Below, one piece after another: positions 52,393 through 60,839 of a stretch of DNA of 64,000 bases. The stretch spans positions 62,001 through 126,000 of the forward strand of contig NZ_JAAGPI010000022.1 of NCBI RefSeq assembly GCF_017104715.1, written 5' to 3'. A model generated the notes under the pieces. It was not told the DNA's origin. It was given only the letters and a program-made list of their open reading frames with translations, and ran no database searches. Source of the DNA: Burkholderia sp. Ac-20365. GTDB lineage: Bacteria; Pseudomonadota; Gammaproteobacteria; Burkholderiales; Burkholderiaceae. Made by a program: the position numbers and the translations under genes. Each line of letters opens with the position of its first letter. Position 1 is the stretch's first letter.

Positions 52393-52809
52393 ATGCTCTG
52401 GATCAAGACGTTTCACATCGTTCTGGTCGCTTCGTGGTTCGCGGGGCTTTTCTATCTGCCGCGAATCTACGTGAATCTCGCGATGGAGACCGATCCGAAT
52501 GCGGTGAAGCGACTTCTGCTGATGGCGCGCAAGCTGTTTCGTTTCATGACCTTTATCGCGGTGCCGGCGCTGGCGTGCGGATTGTGGCTGTGGCTCGCGG
52601 TCGGTATCGGCAGCGGACAGGGCTGGATTCACGCGAAAGTCGGTGTGGTCGTGCTGCTTATCGTGTATCACGCGTATTGCGGCGTGCTGCTGCGCACTTT
52701 CGAGCGCGGTGAGAACCGGCGCTCGCACAAGTGGTATCGAATGTTCAATGAACTGCCTGTGCTCGGCATGCTGGCTGCCGTTGCGCTAGTCGTGATTAAA
52801 CCGTTCTGA
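52393..52809 (+). CDS. hemJ: Protoporphyrinogen oxidase HemJ
   Basis: A 138-residue membrane protein with four hydrophobic helices, of the HemJ/CopD-like family that oxidises protoporphyrinogen IX in heme synthesis. The N-terminal IKTFHIVLVASWFAGLFYLPRIYVN carries the conserved His, and HAKVGVVVLLIVYHAYCGVLL and FNELPVLGMLAAVALVVIKPF are diagnostic. AAGGA at 52382-52386 favours the second ATG, 52393, over an overlapping ATG at 52387. A clear terminator follows. Confidence 0.92.
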   Translation: MLWIKTFHIVLVASWFAGLFYLPRIYVNLAMETDPNAVKRLLLMARKLFRFMTFIAVPALACGLWLWLAVGIGSGQGWIHAKVGVVVLLIVYHAYCGVLLRTFERGENRRSHKWYRMFNELPVLGMLAAVALVVIKPF

Positions 52810-52816
52810 TCTTTCT

Positions 52817-52840
52817 ACGGGGCTTCGGCCCCGTTGTCTT
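52817..52840 (+). terminator. Intrinsic terminator after hemJ
   Basis: Arms ACGGGGC and GCCCCGT close a TTCG tetraloop, followed by TGTCTTTT. Confidence 0.88.
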
Positions 52841-53422
52841 TTCTGCTTTTGGGCGTGACTGATCGCCCGTGAGCAGACATCTCCTCAGCAGCGACTAATG
52901 TAGCTCGCTCGTTTCATCTCTCGTCTCGAAGTTTTCCTGCAAGTCTGCATTTTTTTCAGTGTGTCTGTCGGAAGACTTTGGCATCGTGCGAAAGCGCGTG
53001 ATTGTTTCGTGCATAGGATCGATTTATATTCATTTTGTATCCTAAGTATTTAAGTTTTCGAATCGATAAATCCAAGACGCTGATCAAATGACTGAGAATT
53101 ACGTCCAAAAATTTATGCAGATTTGACTGGTTTCTCAGCAAATTGAGACGAAGGTCCTGATTTAAGAGTAGTCCGATTCGCCACATATTTGACGCTCAAT
53201 AAAGTTCGACTCCACTGCATCAGGATGGCAGAGGATTCTTCAATGGGACGCGACTTTGCAACATGGCAGCGTCGCAAAGTCGAACTCTTGATGTCGGTGT
53301 TCGCTGTACTTCGTCAGATTTCTTCTGCTTTTCGCGCGATTGGCGTGCAGGCAAATGCAGGAATCGGTGCGGACGGAGCTGCCGGTGATGTGTCGATCTC
53401 GTCAATATAATAAGGATTGCAA
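52841..53422. other. AT-rich gap upstream of the adhesin gene
   Basis: This 580-base stretch is clearly more AT-rich than its surroundings, especially 52980-53200. It contains no coding sequence I can support; short open frames on both strands lack family features. One 9-bp hairpin, CGACTTTGC/GCAAAGTCG (53251-53259/53274-53282), lies about 140 bases before the adhesin start. It likely serves as the adhesin's regulatory region and could bind a silencer such as an H-NS-like protein. Confidence 0.6.
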
Positions 53423-56400
53423 ATGAATAAGGCTTATCGGTCAGTCTGGAACGAATCGTTGGGGACTTGGGTGGCGGTGCAGGAGAATGCGAGAGGACGT
53501 TCAAAAAAATCGTCACGTTCGGCATTGGTGCTTTCTGCAATTTCTTCGGCAGTGGGGTTGATGACGGCGATGCCAGCATGGGCGTCGTCGATTTCAAATA
53601 ATTTCTGCAACCCCGATGGCCCCGGAAGCGGTACATGGTCGAACGTTGCCGGTTGCTGGGCGAATGCTGGGAGCTATGCTTCCGCGCACAATCTTGGCGA
53701 GACTGTCATCGGTTCGTATGGGTACATTCCAACCAATATCAGTTTCGGGACAGTCTTCGGGTTTGCTGGCCAGGCAAACGCCATGTATGGCACGGCCTTG
53801 GGCTCGAATGGCTACGTCAGTTACGGCGCACAAAACAGTGTGGCGCTCGGTTCGGGCTCAGTGGCGACGGATCCCAACACCGTTTCGGTAGGCCGGGTCG
53901 GCAACAATCCACTCTACAACGTACATACGGACAACGGAGATGGAAGCGGAGCCGACGCTACACCGATGAATCAATCGCTCCTCGGCACGGTCAACCGCCG
54001 CATCACGAATATGGCGGCCGGCATCAACGACACCGATGCCGTCAACGTGTCGCAGCTCAAAGGCGTCACAAAGTCGCTAGGCAGCGGTGCGAGCATCAAC
54101 TCGGATGGTTCGGTCAAGGCACCAACGTATGTGGTTCAGGGCGCGAGCGTCAATGACGTGGGCTCGGCCTTGTCGAAGCTCGACACAGCGACGACGGCCA
54201 ATTCGACCAACATCACGAACATTCAGAACACCGTCAACAACATCAACAACGGTGGCGTAAGTACCAAATACTTCCACGCGAACTCCACCCAGGCTGATTC
54301 GGTGGCAAGCGGCTCCAACTCGGTCGCAGTGGGCGACCGTGCGAACTCGATGGGCGGTTCATCGGTTGCAATGGGCGATGGCGCGACGGCAGTCGGCGCC
54401 GCCAGCATTGCGATCGGCAACAATGCGAAGAACGCCGCGACGGCCAACAACTCGGTGGCGCTCGGCGGCGACTCGTCTTCCGGCGACAAGTCGGTAACGA
54501 TCGGCAACGGCGCGAACACGACGAACTCGTCGTGGGCCGTCGCGGTGGGCACGAATGCCAACGTATCGGGCGCGCTGGGTGTTGCGATTGGCGGCGGGTC
54601 GGTGGCATCGGGCGCGAACGCGGTGACGATGGGGCCAAACGCGGTCGCCTCGGGCGCGAATTCCGTTGCGCTGGGCAATGCAGCCAATGCGTCGGCGACC
54701 AATTCTGTGGCGCTGGGCGCAGGTTCGACGACGACGGCCAACCTCAGCGCAGCGGGCTATAACCCGGGTACGGGCACGCTGTCGGGCATCGCGTCGGCGG
54801 CTAATGGTGAGATGTCGGCGGGCAAGGCAGGCGCGGAGCGTCGCGTGACGAACGTGGCAGCGGGTGCTGCGGCAACGGACGCCGTGAACGTGAGCCAGTT
54901 GCAGTCGGAAGATGCGAAGGTCAATGGCATCAGCAGCAACGTGTCGAACCTGAGCAACACCGTCAACAACATCAGCACGGCGACGGCGGGCCTCACCAAC
55001 ATCACGAACACCGTGACGAACATCGTCAACGGTGGCGGTATCAAGTACTTCCACTCGAATTCGACGCTGGCGGACTCCGTGGCGGCCGGTGCAAATTCGG
55101 TTGCGATCGGTGGCGGCGCGAGCGCAGCGGCGGCGAACTCCGTGGCATTGGGCGCGAACTCGACGACGACGGCGAACCTGTCCGCTATGGGCTTCAACCC
55201 GGGCAGCGGCACGCTGGCAGGTGTGGCTTCGGCGGCTAACGGTGAAGTGTCGGTGGGTGCAGCGGGCAAGGAGCGTCGCGTGACGAACGTGGCAGCCGGT
55301 TCGGCATCCACGGACGCGGTGAACGTCAGCCAGTTGCAGTCCGAAGACGCGAAGGTCAATGCCGGAGGCACGAGCATCGCGAACACGATCGGCGGCGGTT
55401 CGACGTACAACACGTCGACGGGTGCGATCTCGGGCCCGACGTTCAATGTCGGCGGGACGACGGTCACGTCGATTGCCGGCGCGATCACCAACCTCGATGC
55501 CCGCGTGACGCAGAACACGACGTCCATCAGCAACATCATGAACCAGATCAACAATGGCCAATCCGGTCTGGTTCAGCAGATGTCGCCGGATGGCGCCGTG
55601 ACGGTCGCAGCGGCCACGGGCGGCACGCTGGTGAACTTCGCAGGCACGGCGGGCGCACGCGTGCTGACGGGGGTCGCCAACGGCAGTTTGAACATGTCGA
55701 GCACGCAAGCGGTGAACGGTTCGCAGCTGTATCAGACGAACCAGAACCTCGCCAACCTGACCAACGTCGTGAACAACATTTCGACCTCGGGTTCGGGCAC
55801 GGGCGGCCAGTCGAAGTACTTCCACGCGAACTCGACGCTGGCGGATTCGTCGGCGACGGGTGCGAATGCGACGGCGATCGGCGGTGCCGCGTCGGCATCG
55901 GGCGCGAACTCGGTGGCATTGGGTTCGGGTTCGGTGGCGGCTAGCGACAACACGGTGTCGGTGGGATCGGCGGGCAATGAACGCCGCATCACCAACGTCG
56001 CCGCCGCGACGGAAGCGACGGACGCAGTCAACTACGCGCAGATGAACGCGGCCATCGCGGCCGTTGAGAACGCGGCGACGGGCAGCGATGCAATGCTGGC
56101 CGTCGACGGCGACCGCGTCACCGAGGCTGCAAGCGTGAATGGCACGCACGCGATGGCAATGGGCCCGAGCGCCAGCGCAACGGCCACGCAGGCGATCGCA
56201 TCGGGCTACAACGCTCAGGCGAGCGGCGACAGCTCGATCGCGATGGGTGCGAACGCGAAGGCGACGGCCGATCACGCCGTGGCTCTCGGCGACGGCTCGG
56301 TCGCGGATCGTGCGAACACGGTGTCGGTGGGTTCGGCGGGTAATGAACGCCAGATCGCCAACGTCGCGGCGGGCACGCAGACGACGGATGCCGTCAACGT

Positions 56401-56746
56401 CGGGCAGCTGAACAGCTCGATTGCGGCAGCCATCGGCGATATGCCGGCGGGCATGTCTGCCAAGGACTATACGGATCAGCAGATCCAGCAGGTCCAGGCC
56501 GGCGTGAACGACGTGGCGCGCAACGCCTACTCGGGCATCGCAGCGGCCACCGCGTTGACGATGATTCCGGACGTCGATCAGGGCAAGACGATCGCGGTCG
56601 GTATCGGCGGTGCGTCGTATCACGGTTATGCCGCCTCCGCGCTGGGCATCTCGGCGCGTATCACGCAGAACATCAAGGTGAAGGCCGGCGCGGGTATCAG
56701 CGCGCAGGGCACGACCTTTGGTATCGGCGGCGCGTACCAGTGGTAA
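53423..56746 (+). CDS. Trimeric autotransporter adhesin (YadA-like)
   Basis: A 1107-residue surface adhesin. Residues 1-54 are an extended ESPR-type signal (NKAYRSVWNESLGTWVAVQE... AMPAWA). The passenger is built from YadA/Hia head repeats (NSVALGxxA, AVTMGPNAVASGANSVALG) and neck motifs (ERRVTNVAAGAAATDAVNVSQL), joined by Asn/Ser/Thr-rich stalk segments. Three KYFHxNST modules start at residues 282, 541 and 798, and a 75-residue head-neck unit is duplicated. The last ~75 residues form the YadA membrane anchor, ending GGAYQW. AAGGA lies 6 bases upstream of the ATG. No partner gene is adjacent. It probably mediates attachment or autoagglutination. Confidence 0.95.
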   Translation: MNKAYRSVWNESLGTWVAVQENARGRSKKSSRSALVLSAISSAVGLMTAMPAWASSISNNFCNPDGPGSGTWSNVAGCWANAGSYASAHNLGETVIGSYGYIPTNISFGTVFGFAGQANAMYGTALGSNGYVSYGAQNSVALGSGSVATDPNTVSVGRVGNNPLYNVHTDNGDGSGADATPMNQSLLGTVNRRITNMAAGINDTDAVNVSQLKGVTKSLGSGASINSDGSVKAPTYVVQGASVNDVGSALSKLDTATTANSTNITNIQNTVNNINNGGVSTKYFHANSTQADSVASGSNSVAVGDRANSMGGSSVAMGDGATAVGAASIAIGNNAKNAATANNSVALGGDSSSGDKSVTIGNGANTTNSSWAVAVGTNANVSGALGVAIGGGSVASGANAVTMGPNAVASGANSVALGNAANASATNSVALGAGSTTTANLSAAGYNPGTGTLSGIASAANGEMSAGKAGAERRVTNVAAGAAATDAVNVSQLQSEDAKVNGISSNVSNLSNTVNNISTATAGLTNITNTVTNIVNGGGIKYFHSNSTLADSVAAGANSVAIGGGASAAAANSVALGANSTTTANLSAMGFNPGSGTLAGVASAANGEVSVGAAGKERRVTNVAAGSASTDAVNVSQLQSEDAKVNAGGTSIANTIGGGSTYNTSTGAISGPTFNVGGTTVTSIAGAITNLDARVTQNTTSISNIMNQINNGQSGLVQQMSPDGAVTVAAATGGTLVNFAGTAGARVLTGVANGSLNMSSTQAVNGSQLYQTNQNLANLTNVVNNISTSGSGTGGQSKYFHANSTLADSSATGANATAIGGAASASGANSVALGSGSVAASDNTVSVGSAGNERRITNVAAATEATDAVNYAQMNAAIAAVENAATGSDAMLAVDGDRVTEAASVNGTHAMAMGPSASATATQAIASGYNAQASGDSSIAMGANAKATADHAVALGDGSVADRANTVSVGSAGNERQIANVAAGTQTTDAVNVGQLNSSIAAAIGDMPAGMSAKDYTDQQIQQVQAGVNDVARNAYSGIAAATALTMIPDVDQGKTIAVGIGGASYHGYAASALGISARITQNIKVKAGAGISAQGTTFGIGGAYQW
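54701..54925 (+). repeat. Adhesin 75-residue module, copy A
   Basis: Encodes residues 427-501, starting NSVALGAGSTTTANLSA and ending QLQSEDAKVN. It matches copy B in 63 of 75 residues with no gaps. Confidence 0.9.
55136..55360 (+). repeat. Adhesin 75-residue module, copy B
   Basis: Encodes residues 572-646, starting NSVALGANSTTTANLSA. It is an in-frame duplication of copy A, 435 bases further on, and could recombine with it. Confidence 0.9.
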
Positions 56747-56817
56747 GCATGGCGATGTAAGCGCGAAGGCGGTGTGGTAACGGCCGCCTGAGCGCAGTCA
56801 GCAAGATGCTCCAAACG

Positions 56818-56844
56818 AAACGGGCTCCTTCGGGAGCCCGTTTT
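56818..56844. terminator. Bidirectional terminator between adhesin and hexR
   Basis: Arms AAACGGGCTCC and GGAGCCCGTTTT close a TTCG loop, with T-runs in both directions at the convergent junction. Confidence 0.9.
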
Positions 56845-56872
56845 GCGTTTCTGAACCCGGCGTCTGGCTTAG

Positions 56873-57718
56873 CTATTCCTGCGGCCCGACGCGCCGCCGT
56901 GTGATCAGATCTTTTGCGCCCGCCAGTTTTTCGGCCAGTTCCGGGCCGCGTCGTAACGCAACGCCCACGGCGAGAATGTCGCCGATCGCGAGATGCGAGG
57001 TGCGCGACGTCATCGGCGAAAAGATGTCGGTGTCTTCGTCGACATTGGCGAACAGGCCGATCGACGCAATACGCGCCAATGGCGAATTGCCATGCGTGAC
57101 GGCGATCACTTTTGCGCCAGCGGCGAGCGCGGATCTGGCGGCGTCGATGATGTCGCGCGTGCGCCCCGTATTCGAGATTGCCACGACGACATCGCCTTCG
57201 CCCAGCAGCGCCGCCGACATCAGAAACGTATGCGGATCCGAGTAAGCGACGCTCGGCATGCCGAGCCGGAAGAACTTGTGCTGCATGTCGAGCGCGGCGA
57301 TGCCCGAGCCGCCCGCGCCATAGAACTCGATGCGCTTCGCCTGCGCAAGCAGTTCGATCGCGGCCGCCACGCTGTCCGTCGACAGATTGTTGCGCACCTG
57401 GATCAGCGCGCCGATGGTCCGGTCGAGCACCTTCGCCGCGACGCCGGGCGTCGGCTCGTCGGGGCGCACGTCGCGATACACGGCGGGCACTTCCGTTGCT
57501 ATGCCTTGCGCAAGGCGGATCTTGAATTCACGGAAGCCGGAAAAGCCGAGCGCGTGACAGAAACGCGCGATGGTCGGCTGACTGACGCCCGCGCGCGCGG
57601 CGACCTCCGTCATCGACAGGTCGAGCACTTCGCGCGGCGCTTCGATCACGTAGTCGGCGAGCTTGCGCTCGGAAGGGCGCATCTGGTCGCGCATCGCTTC
57701 CACCTGGGACAGCATCAT
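56873..57718 (-). CDS. hexR: HexR, RpiR-family regulator of the Entner-Doudoroff genes
   Basis: A 281-residue regulator. The N-terminal RpiR helix-turn-helix (MRPSERKLADYVIEAPREVLDLSMTEVAARAGVSQPTIARFCHALGFSGFREFKIRLAQ) is followed by a SIS sugar-phosphate domain (RIEFYGAGGSGIAALDMQHKFFRLG...DVVVAISNTGRTRDIIDAA). In gamma- and beta-proteobacteria HexR senses KDPG and represses edd, eda, zwf and related genes. I start at the ATG at 57718 (MMLSQVEAMRDQMRPS); a longer frame upstream would run through operator-like sequence. It is divergent from edd. Confidence 0.95.
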   Translation of the reverse strand: MMLSQVEAMRDQMRPSERKLADYVIEAPREVLDLSMTEVAARAGVSQPTIARFCHALGFSGFREFKIRLAQGIATEVPAVYRDVRPDEPTPGVAAKVLDRTIGALIQVRNNLSTDSVAAAIELLAQAKRIEFYGAGGSGIAALDMQHKFFRLGMPSVAYSDPHTFLMSAALLGEGDVVVAISNTGRTRDIIDAARSALAAGAKVIAVTHGNSPLARIASIGLFANVDEDTDIFSPMTSRTSHLAIGDILAVGVALRRGPELAEKLAGAKDLITRRRVGPQE

Positions 57719-57774
57719 CGGGAATCTCGCACTATGCTGAAGAATGCGTGGACTATAGCTGATAGACGAATCGA

Positions 57775-57788
57775 GTACAAAAACTACA
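57775..57788 (-). promoter_or_regulatory. HexR-like operator near hexR
   Basis: Read on the minus strand the site is TGTAGTTTTTGTAC, 57 bases upstream of the hexR start. It matches the second site on the other strand in 13 of 14 positions. Confidence 0.6.
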
Positions 57789-57906
57789 TATACGCCGTAG
57801 GTGATTACCCTAACGAAATTCGATGAATCGCCGAAAACGCCTGTGCACAATGGTTTGAGGCGAATCTGATGGTGGCGAAGATTCAGCAACTGCCACATTG
57901 TGTCGA

Positions 57907-57920
57907 TGTAGTTTTTCTAC
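57907..57920 (+). promoter_or_regulatory. HexR-like operator near edd
   Basis: TGTAGTTTTTCTAC lies 94 bases upstream of the edd start and contains the perfect dyad GTAG-TTTTT-CTAC. It resembles the published HexR consensus of the TGTARTWWWACTACA type. Confidence 0.65.
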
Positions 57921-58014
57921 TAATATCCCGGTTGCCGGCTTTCCATGCCGTTCCCCGCGATACCAATCTGGCGCAAGACGCGCATACGCGTCCGCCAGCG
58001 ACGAAGGAGCATCG

Positions 58015-59925
58015 ATGGTTTCCCCGCATTCGCAACTGATGAAAGTCACGAAGCGCGTGATCGAGCGCAGCAAGGCCACGCGCCACGCGTATCTCTCGCG
58101 CATCGACCAGGCGCAGGGCAAGTTCCCGGCGCGCGGCGCGCTCTCGTGCGCGAACCTCGCGCACGGCTTCGCCGGCATGGAGGGCAACGACAAGCTCGTC
58201 ATCAAGCAGATCCGCCAGCCGAATATCGGCATCGTCTCGTCGTACAACGAGATGCTCTCGGCGCACGCGCCGTACAAGGATTTCCCGGACATCATCAAGG
58301 CCGCCGCGCGTGAAAACGGCGGCGTCGCGCAGTTTGCAGGCGGCGTGCCCGCGATGTGCGATGGCATCACGCAGGGCAACGCGGGCATGGAACTGTCGCT
58401 GTTCTCGCGCGAAGTGATCGCGATGAGCACCGCCGTCGCGCTCACGCACAACATGTTCGACGCGGCGCTGTGCCTGGGCGTATGCGACAAGATCGTGCCG
58501 GGCCTGCTGATCGGCGCGTTGCAGTTCGGCCATCTGCCGACCATCTTCGTGCCTGCCGGCCCGATGACGAGCGGCATTTCCAACGACGCAAAAGCCAAGG
58601 TGCGCCAGGAATTCGCCACGGGCCAGTGCAACCGCGACGCGCTGCTCGAATCCGAAGCGGCCGCGTATCACAGCCACGGCACCTGCACGTTCTACGGCAC
58701 GGCTAACAGCAACCAGATGCTGATGGAAATCATGGGCCTGCATTTGCCGGGCTCGGCTTTCGTGCATCCGCATACGCCGCTGCGCGACGAACTGACGGCA
58801 CAGGCCGCGCGCCGCGTGCTCGATCTCACGGTCGACCGCGGCCATTACATGCCGATCGGCCATGTGATCGACGAGAAGGCGATCATCAACGGCATCGTCG
58901 GTTTGCTGGCGACGGGCGGCTCGACCAATCACACGCTGCACCTCGTCGCGATTGCGCGCGCAGCGGGCGTGATCATCGACTGGGACGATTTCGACACGCT
59001 GTCGGCCTCCGTGCCGCTGCTCGCGAAGGTCTATCCGAACGGCAAGGCCGACGTGAACCACTTCCACGCGGCAGGCGGCATGGCGTTCCTGATCCGCAAT
59101 CTGCTCGAAGGCGGTTTGCTGCACGAAGACGTGAATACGGTGGTCGGCAAGGGGCTTTCGCACTATGCCGAAGAGCCGAAACTGCTCGACGGCAAGCTGA
59201 CGTGGGTGCCCGCTGCGAAGGAAAGCCATGACGCGGCCGTGCTGCGTCCCATTGGCGAACCGTTCCAGCCGGACGGCGGTCTGCGTCTGATGCAAGGCCG
59301 GCTCGGTCGCGGCGTGATCAAGATTTCGGCTGTCGCGAAGGACCATCGCATGGTGAAAGCGCCCGCGATCGTGTTCGATTCGCAGGAAGCCGTGCAGGAA
59401 GCCTTCGATAACGGCGAACTCAAGCGCGACTTCATCGCCGTCGTGCGCTTTCAGGGCGCGCGGGCAAACGGCATGCCCGAACTGCATCGTTTGACGCCGC
59501 TGCTCGGCGTGTTGCAGGATCAAGGTTTCCATGTCGCGCTCGTCACGGATGGCCGTATGTCGGGTGCATCGGGCAAGGTGCCCGCGGTGATTCACGTGTC
59601 GCCGGAAGCGCTGCTGCAAGGTCCGCTAGGCAAGGTGCGCACGGGCGATATGCTCGTCATCGATGCAGAAGCGGGTGTGCTCGACGTCGAAATGGACGAG
59701 GCCGAATGGGCCGCGCGTCCGATTGCCGTGTCGCAGCATCAGGCAGAAAACGAAGTGGGCTTCGGCCGCGAGCTGTTCGGCGTGTTCCGTGCGGCGGCCG
59801 CGCCGGCGGAACTGGGTGCGTCGGTGTTCGGGTCGCTCGTCGGCGAAGCGTCGCACGCAACGCAACATGCCACGCAAACGGCAAGCGCAGTGGCGAGCGA
59901 AGCCAGCCACGCAATGCAGAAATAA
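58015..59925 (+). CDS. edd: Phosphogluconate dehydratase
   Basis: This 636-residue iron-sulfur dehydratase of the IlvD/Edd family turns 6-phosphogluconate into KDPG, the first Entner-Doudoroff step. Motifs include SSYNEMLSAHAPYKDFP, the cluster-binding region GVPAMCDGITQGNAGMELSLFSREVIAMSTA, GTCTFYGTANSNQMLMEIMGLHLPGSAF and DGRMSGASGKVPAVIHVSPEA. AAGGAG lies 5 bases before the ATG. The last ~36 residues form an Ala/His/Ser/Thr-rich tail beyond the normal ~600-residue length. eda follows after 19 bases. Confidence 0.97.
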   Translation: MVSPHSQLMKVTKRVIERSKATRHAYLSRIDQAQGKFPARGALSCANLAHGFAGMEGNDKLVIKQIRQPNIGIVSSYNEMLSAHAPYKDFPDIIKAAARENGGVAQFAGGVPAMCDGITQGNAGMELSLFSREVIAMSTAVALTHNMFDAALCLGVCDKIVPGLLIGALQFGHLPTIFVPAGPMTSGISNDAKAKVRQEFATGQCNRDALLESEAAAYHSHGTCTFYGTANSNQMLMEIMGLHLPGSAFVHPHTPLRDELTAQAARRVLDLTVDRGHYMPIGHVIDEKAIINGIVGLLATGGSTNHTLHLVAIARAAGVIIDWDDFDTLSASVPLLAKVYPNGKADVNHFHAAGGMAFLIRNLLEGGLLHEDVNTVVGKGLSHYAEEPKLLDGKLTWVPAAKESHDAAVLRPIGEPFQPDGGLRLMQGRLGRGVIKISAVAKDHRMVKAPAIVFDSQEAVQEAFDNGELKRDFIAVVRFQGARANGMPELHRLTPLLGVLQDQGFHVALVTDGRMSGASGKVPAVIHVSPEALLQGPLGKVRTGDMLVIDAEAGVLDVEMDEAEWAARPIAVSQHQAENEVGFGRELFGVFRAAAAPAELGASVFGSLVGEASHATQHATQTASAVASEASHAMQK

Positions 59926-59944
59926 AGCGAAAAGGAGTCTGAAG

Positions 59945-60586
59945 ATGACGTCGAAAACAGTCAGCGAAATCGTGCGCCTCGGTCCGGTGATCCCCGTCCT
60001 TGCATTCGATACCGTCGAACAGGGTGAACACGTTTCGCGCGCGCTGCACGCAGGCGGCGTGAAGGTACTGGAAATCACGCTGCGCACGCCGGCGGGAATC
60101 GGGGCGATCGAGCGCGCGAGCCAGCTTGCCGAAGATATCGTCGTGGGCGTCGGCACGATCACGAAACCCGAGCATTGCGAGCAGGCCAAGAAAGCTGGCG
60201 CGAAGTTCGGCGTCTCGCCCGGTCTGACGAAAGACATGCACAAGGCCGCGCAGGACGCCGGTCTGCCGCTGCTGCCGGGCGTGATGACGCCGAGCGACAT
60301 CATCGTCGCGCTCGAACTCGGCTATGAAATCGTCAAGTTCTTCCCGGCGCAACAGGCTGGCGGCGTGCCGATGCTGCAGGCTTTCCACGGCCCGTTCCCG
60401 AACCTGAAGTTCTGCCCGACGGGCGGCATCACCGCGGAAAGCGCGCCGAACTTCCTCGCGCTGCCGAACGTGGTGTGCGTCGGCGGTTCGTGGCTGACGC
60501 CGAAAGCAGCGCTCGCTGCGCAGAACTGGGACGAAGTCACGCGTCTCGCGCGCGCAGCAAGCGAACTCGCTGCACCTGCACATTGA
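59945..60586 (+). CDS. eda: 2-dehydro-3-deoxyphosphogluconate (KDPG) aldolase
   Basis: A 213-residue class I aldolase that splits KDPG to pyruvate and glyceraldehyde 3-phosphate. Seen are PVIPVLAFDTVEQGEHVSRALHAGGVKVLEITLRTPAG with the catalytic Glu, GVGTITKPEHCEQAKKAGAKFGVSPG, the Schiff-base lysine in YEIVKFFPAQQAGG and FCPTGGITAESAPNFLALPNVVCVGGSWL. AAAAGGAG precedes the ATG. It is translationally close to edd and followed by a strong terminator. Confidence 0.97.
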   Translation: MTSKTVSEIVRLGPVIPVLAFDTVEQGEHVSRALHAGGVKVLEITLRTPAGIGAIERASQLAEDIVVGVGTITKPEHCEQAKKAGAKFGVSPGLTKDMHKAAQDAGLPLLPGVMTPSDIIVALELGYEIVKFFPAQQAGGVPMLQAFHGPFPNLKFCPTGGITAESAPNFLALPNVVCVGGSWLTPKAALAAQNWDEVTRLARAASELAAPAH

Positions 60587-60632
60587 TTCGTCGCCACGCG
60601 TTTTGACGACGCGCTAAACGTGTTCGATCGAA

Positions 60633-60678
60633 CCTCGCCGCTCGAGCCCATACTGGGCAAGGCGGCGAGGTTTTTTTT
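60633..60678 (+). terminator. Intrinsic terminator after eda
   Basis: Arms CCTCGCCG and CGGCGAGG, with an inner GCCCA/TGGGC stem, are followed by eight T. It separates edd-eda from the gluconate genes. Confidence 0.93.
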
Positions 60679-60742
60679 ATTTTTTGCGCGGGTTTATTCC
60701 ACGCGCCACGAACGTCAACAAACAGTAAAATTCAGCGTCCGC

Positions 60743-60770
60743 GAAAACACCCTGTTTTAAAGGTGTTTTC
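60743..60770. promoter_or_regulatory. Inverted repeat upstream of the gluconate permease gene
   Basis: Perfect 9-bp arms GAAAACACC (60743-60751) and GGTGTTTTC (60762-60770) flank a 10-base AT-rich spacer, 70 bases before the permease start. It may be an operator for a gluconate-responsive regulator or a second weak terminator. Confidence 0.45.
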
Positions 60771-60839
60771 TGCATCCGGAAGCGGGCGAGGTGCCGCAGC
60801 ACTTTGCAATTCAAACCAACAAAGCAAAGGAGGAGCTTC

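Noticed and set aside
52956..53410. Small open frames in the AT-rich gap before the adhesin (52956-53186 minus; 53189-53410 plus)
   Set aside because: No family resemblance or clear ribosome site; the plus-strand frame contains a hairpin and is more likely leader sequence.
56873..57898. Longer 341-residue HexR starting at 57898
   Set aside because: The added N-terminus is translated from the operator-bearing gap and lies upstream of the conserved MMLSQVEAMRDQMRPSERK start.
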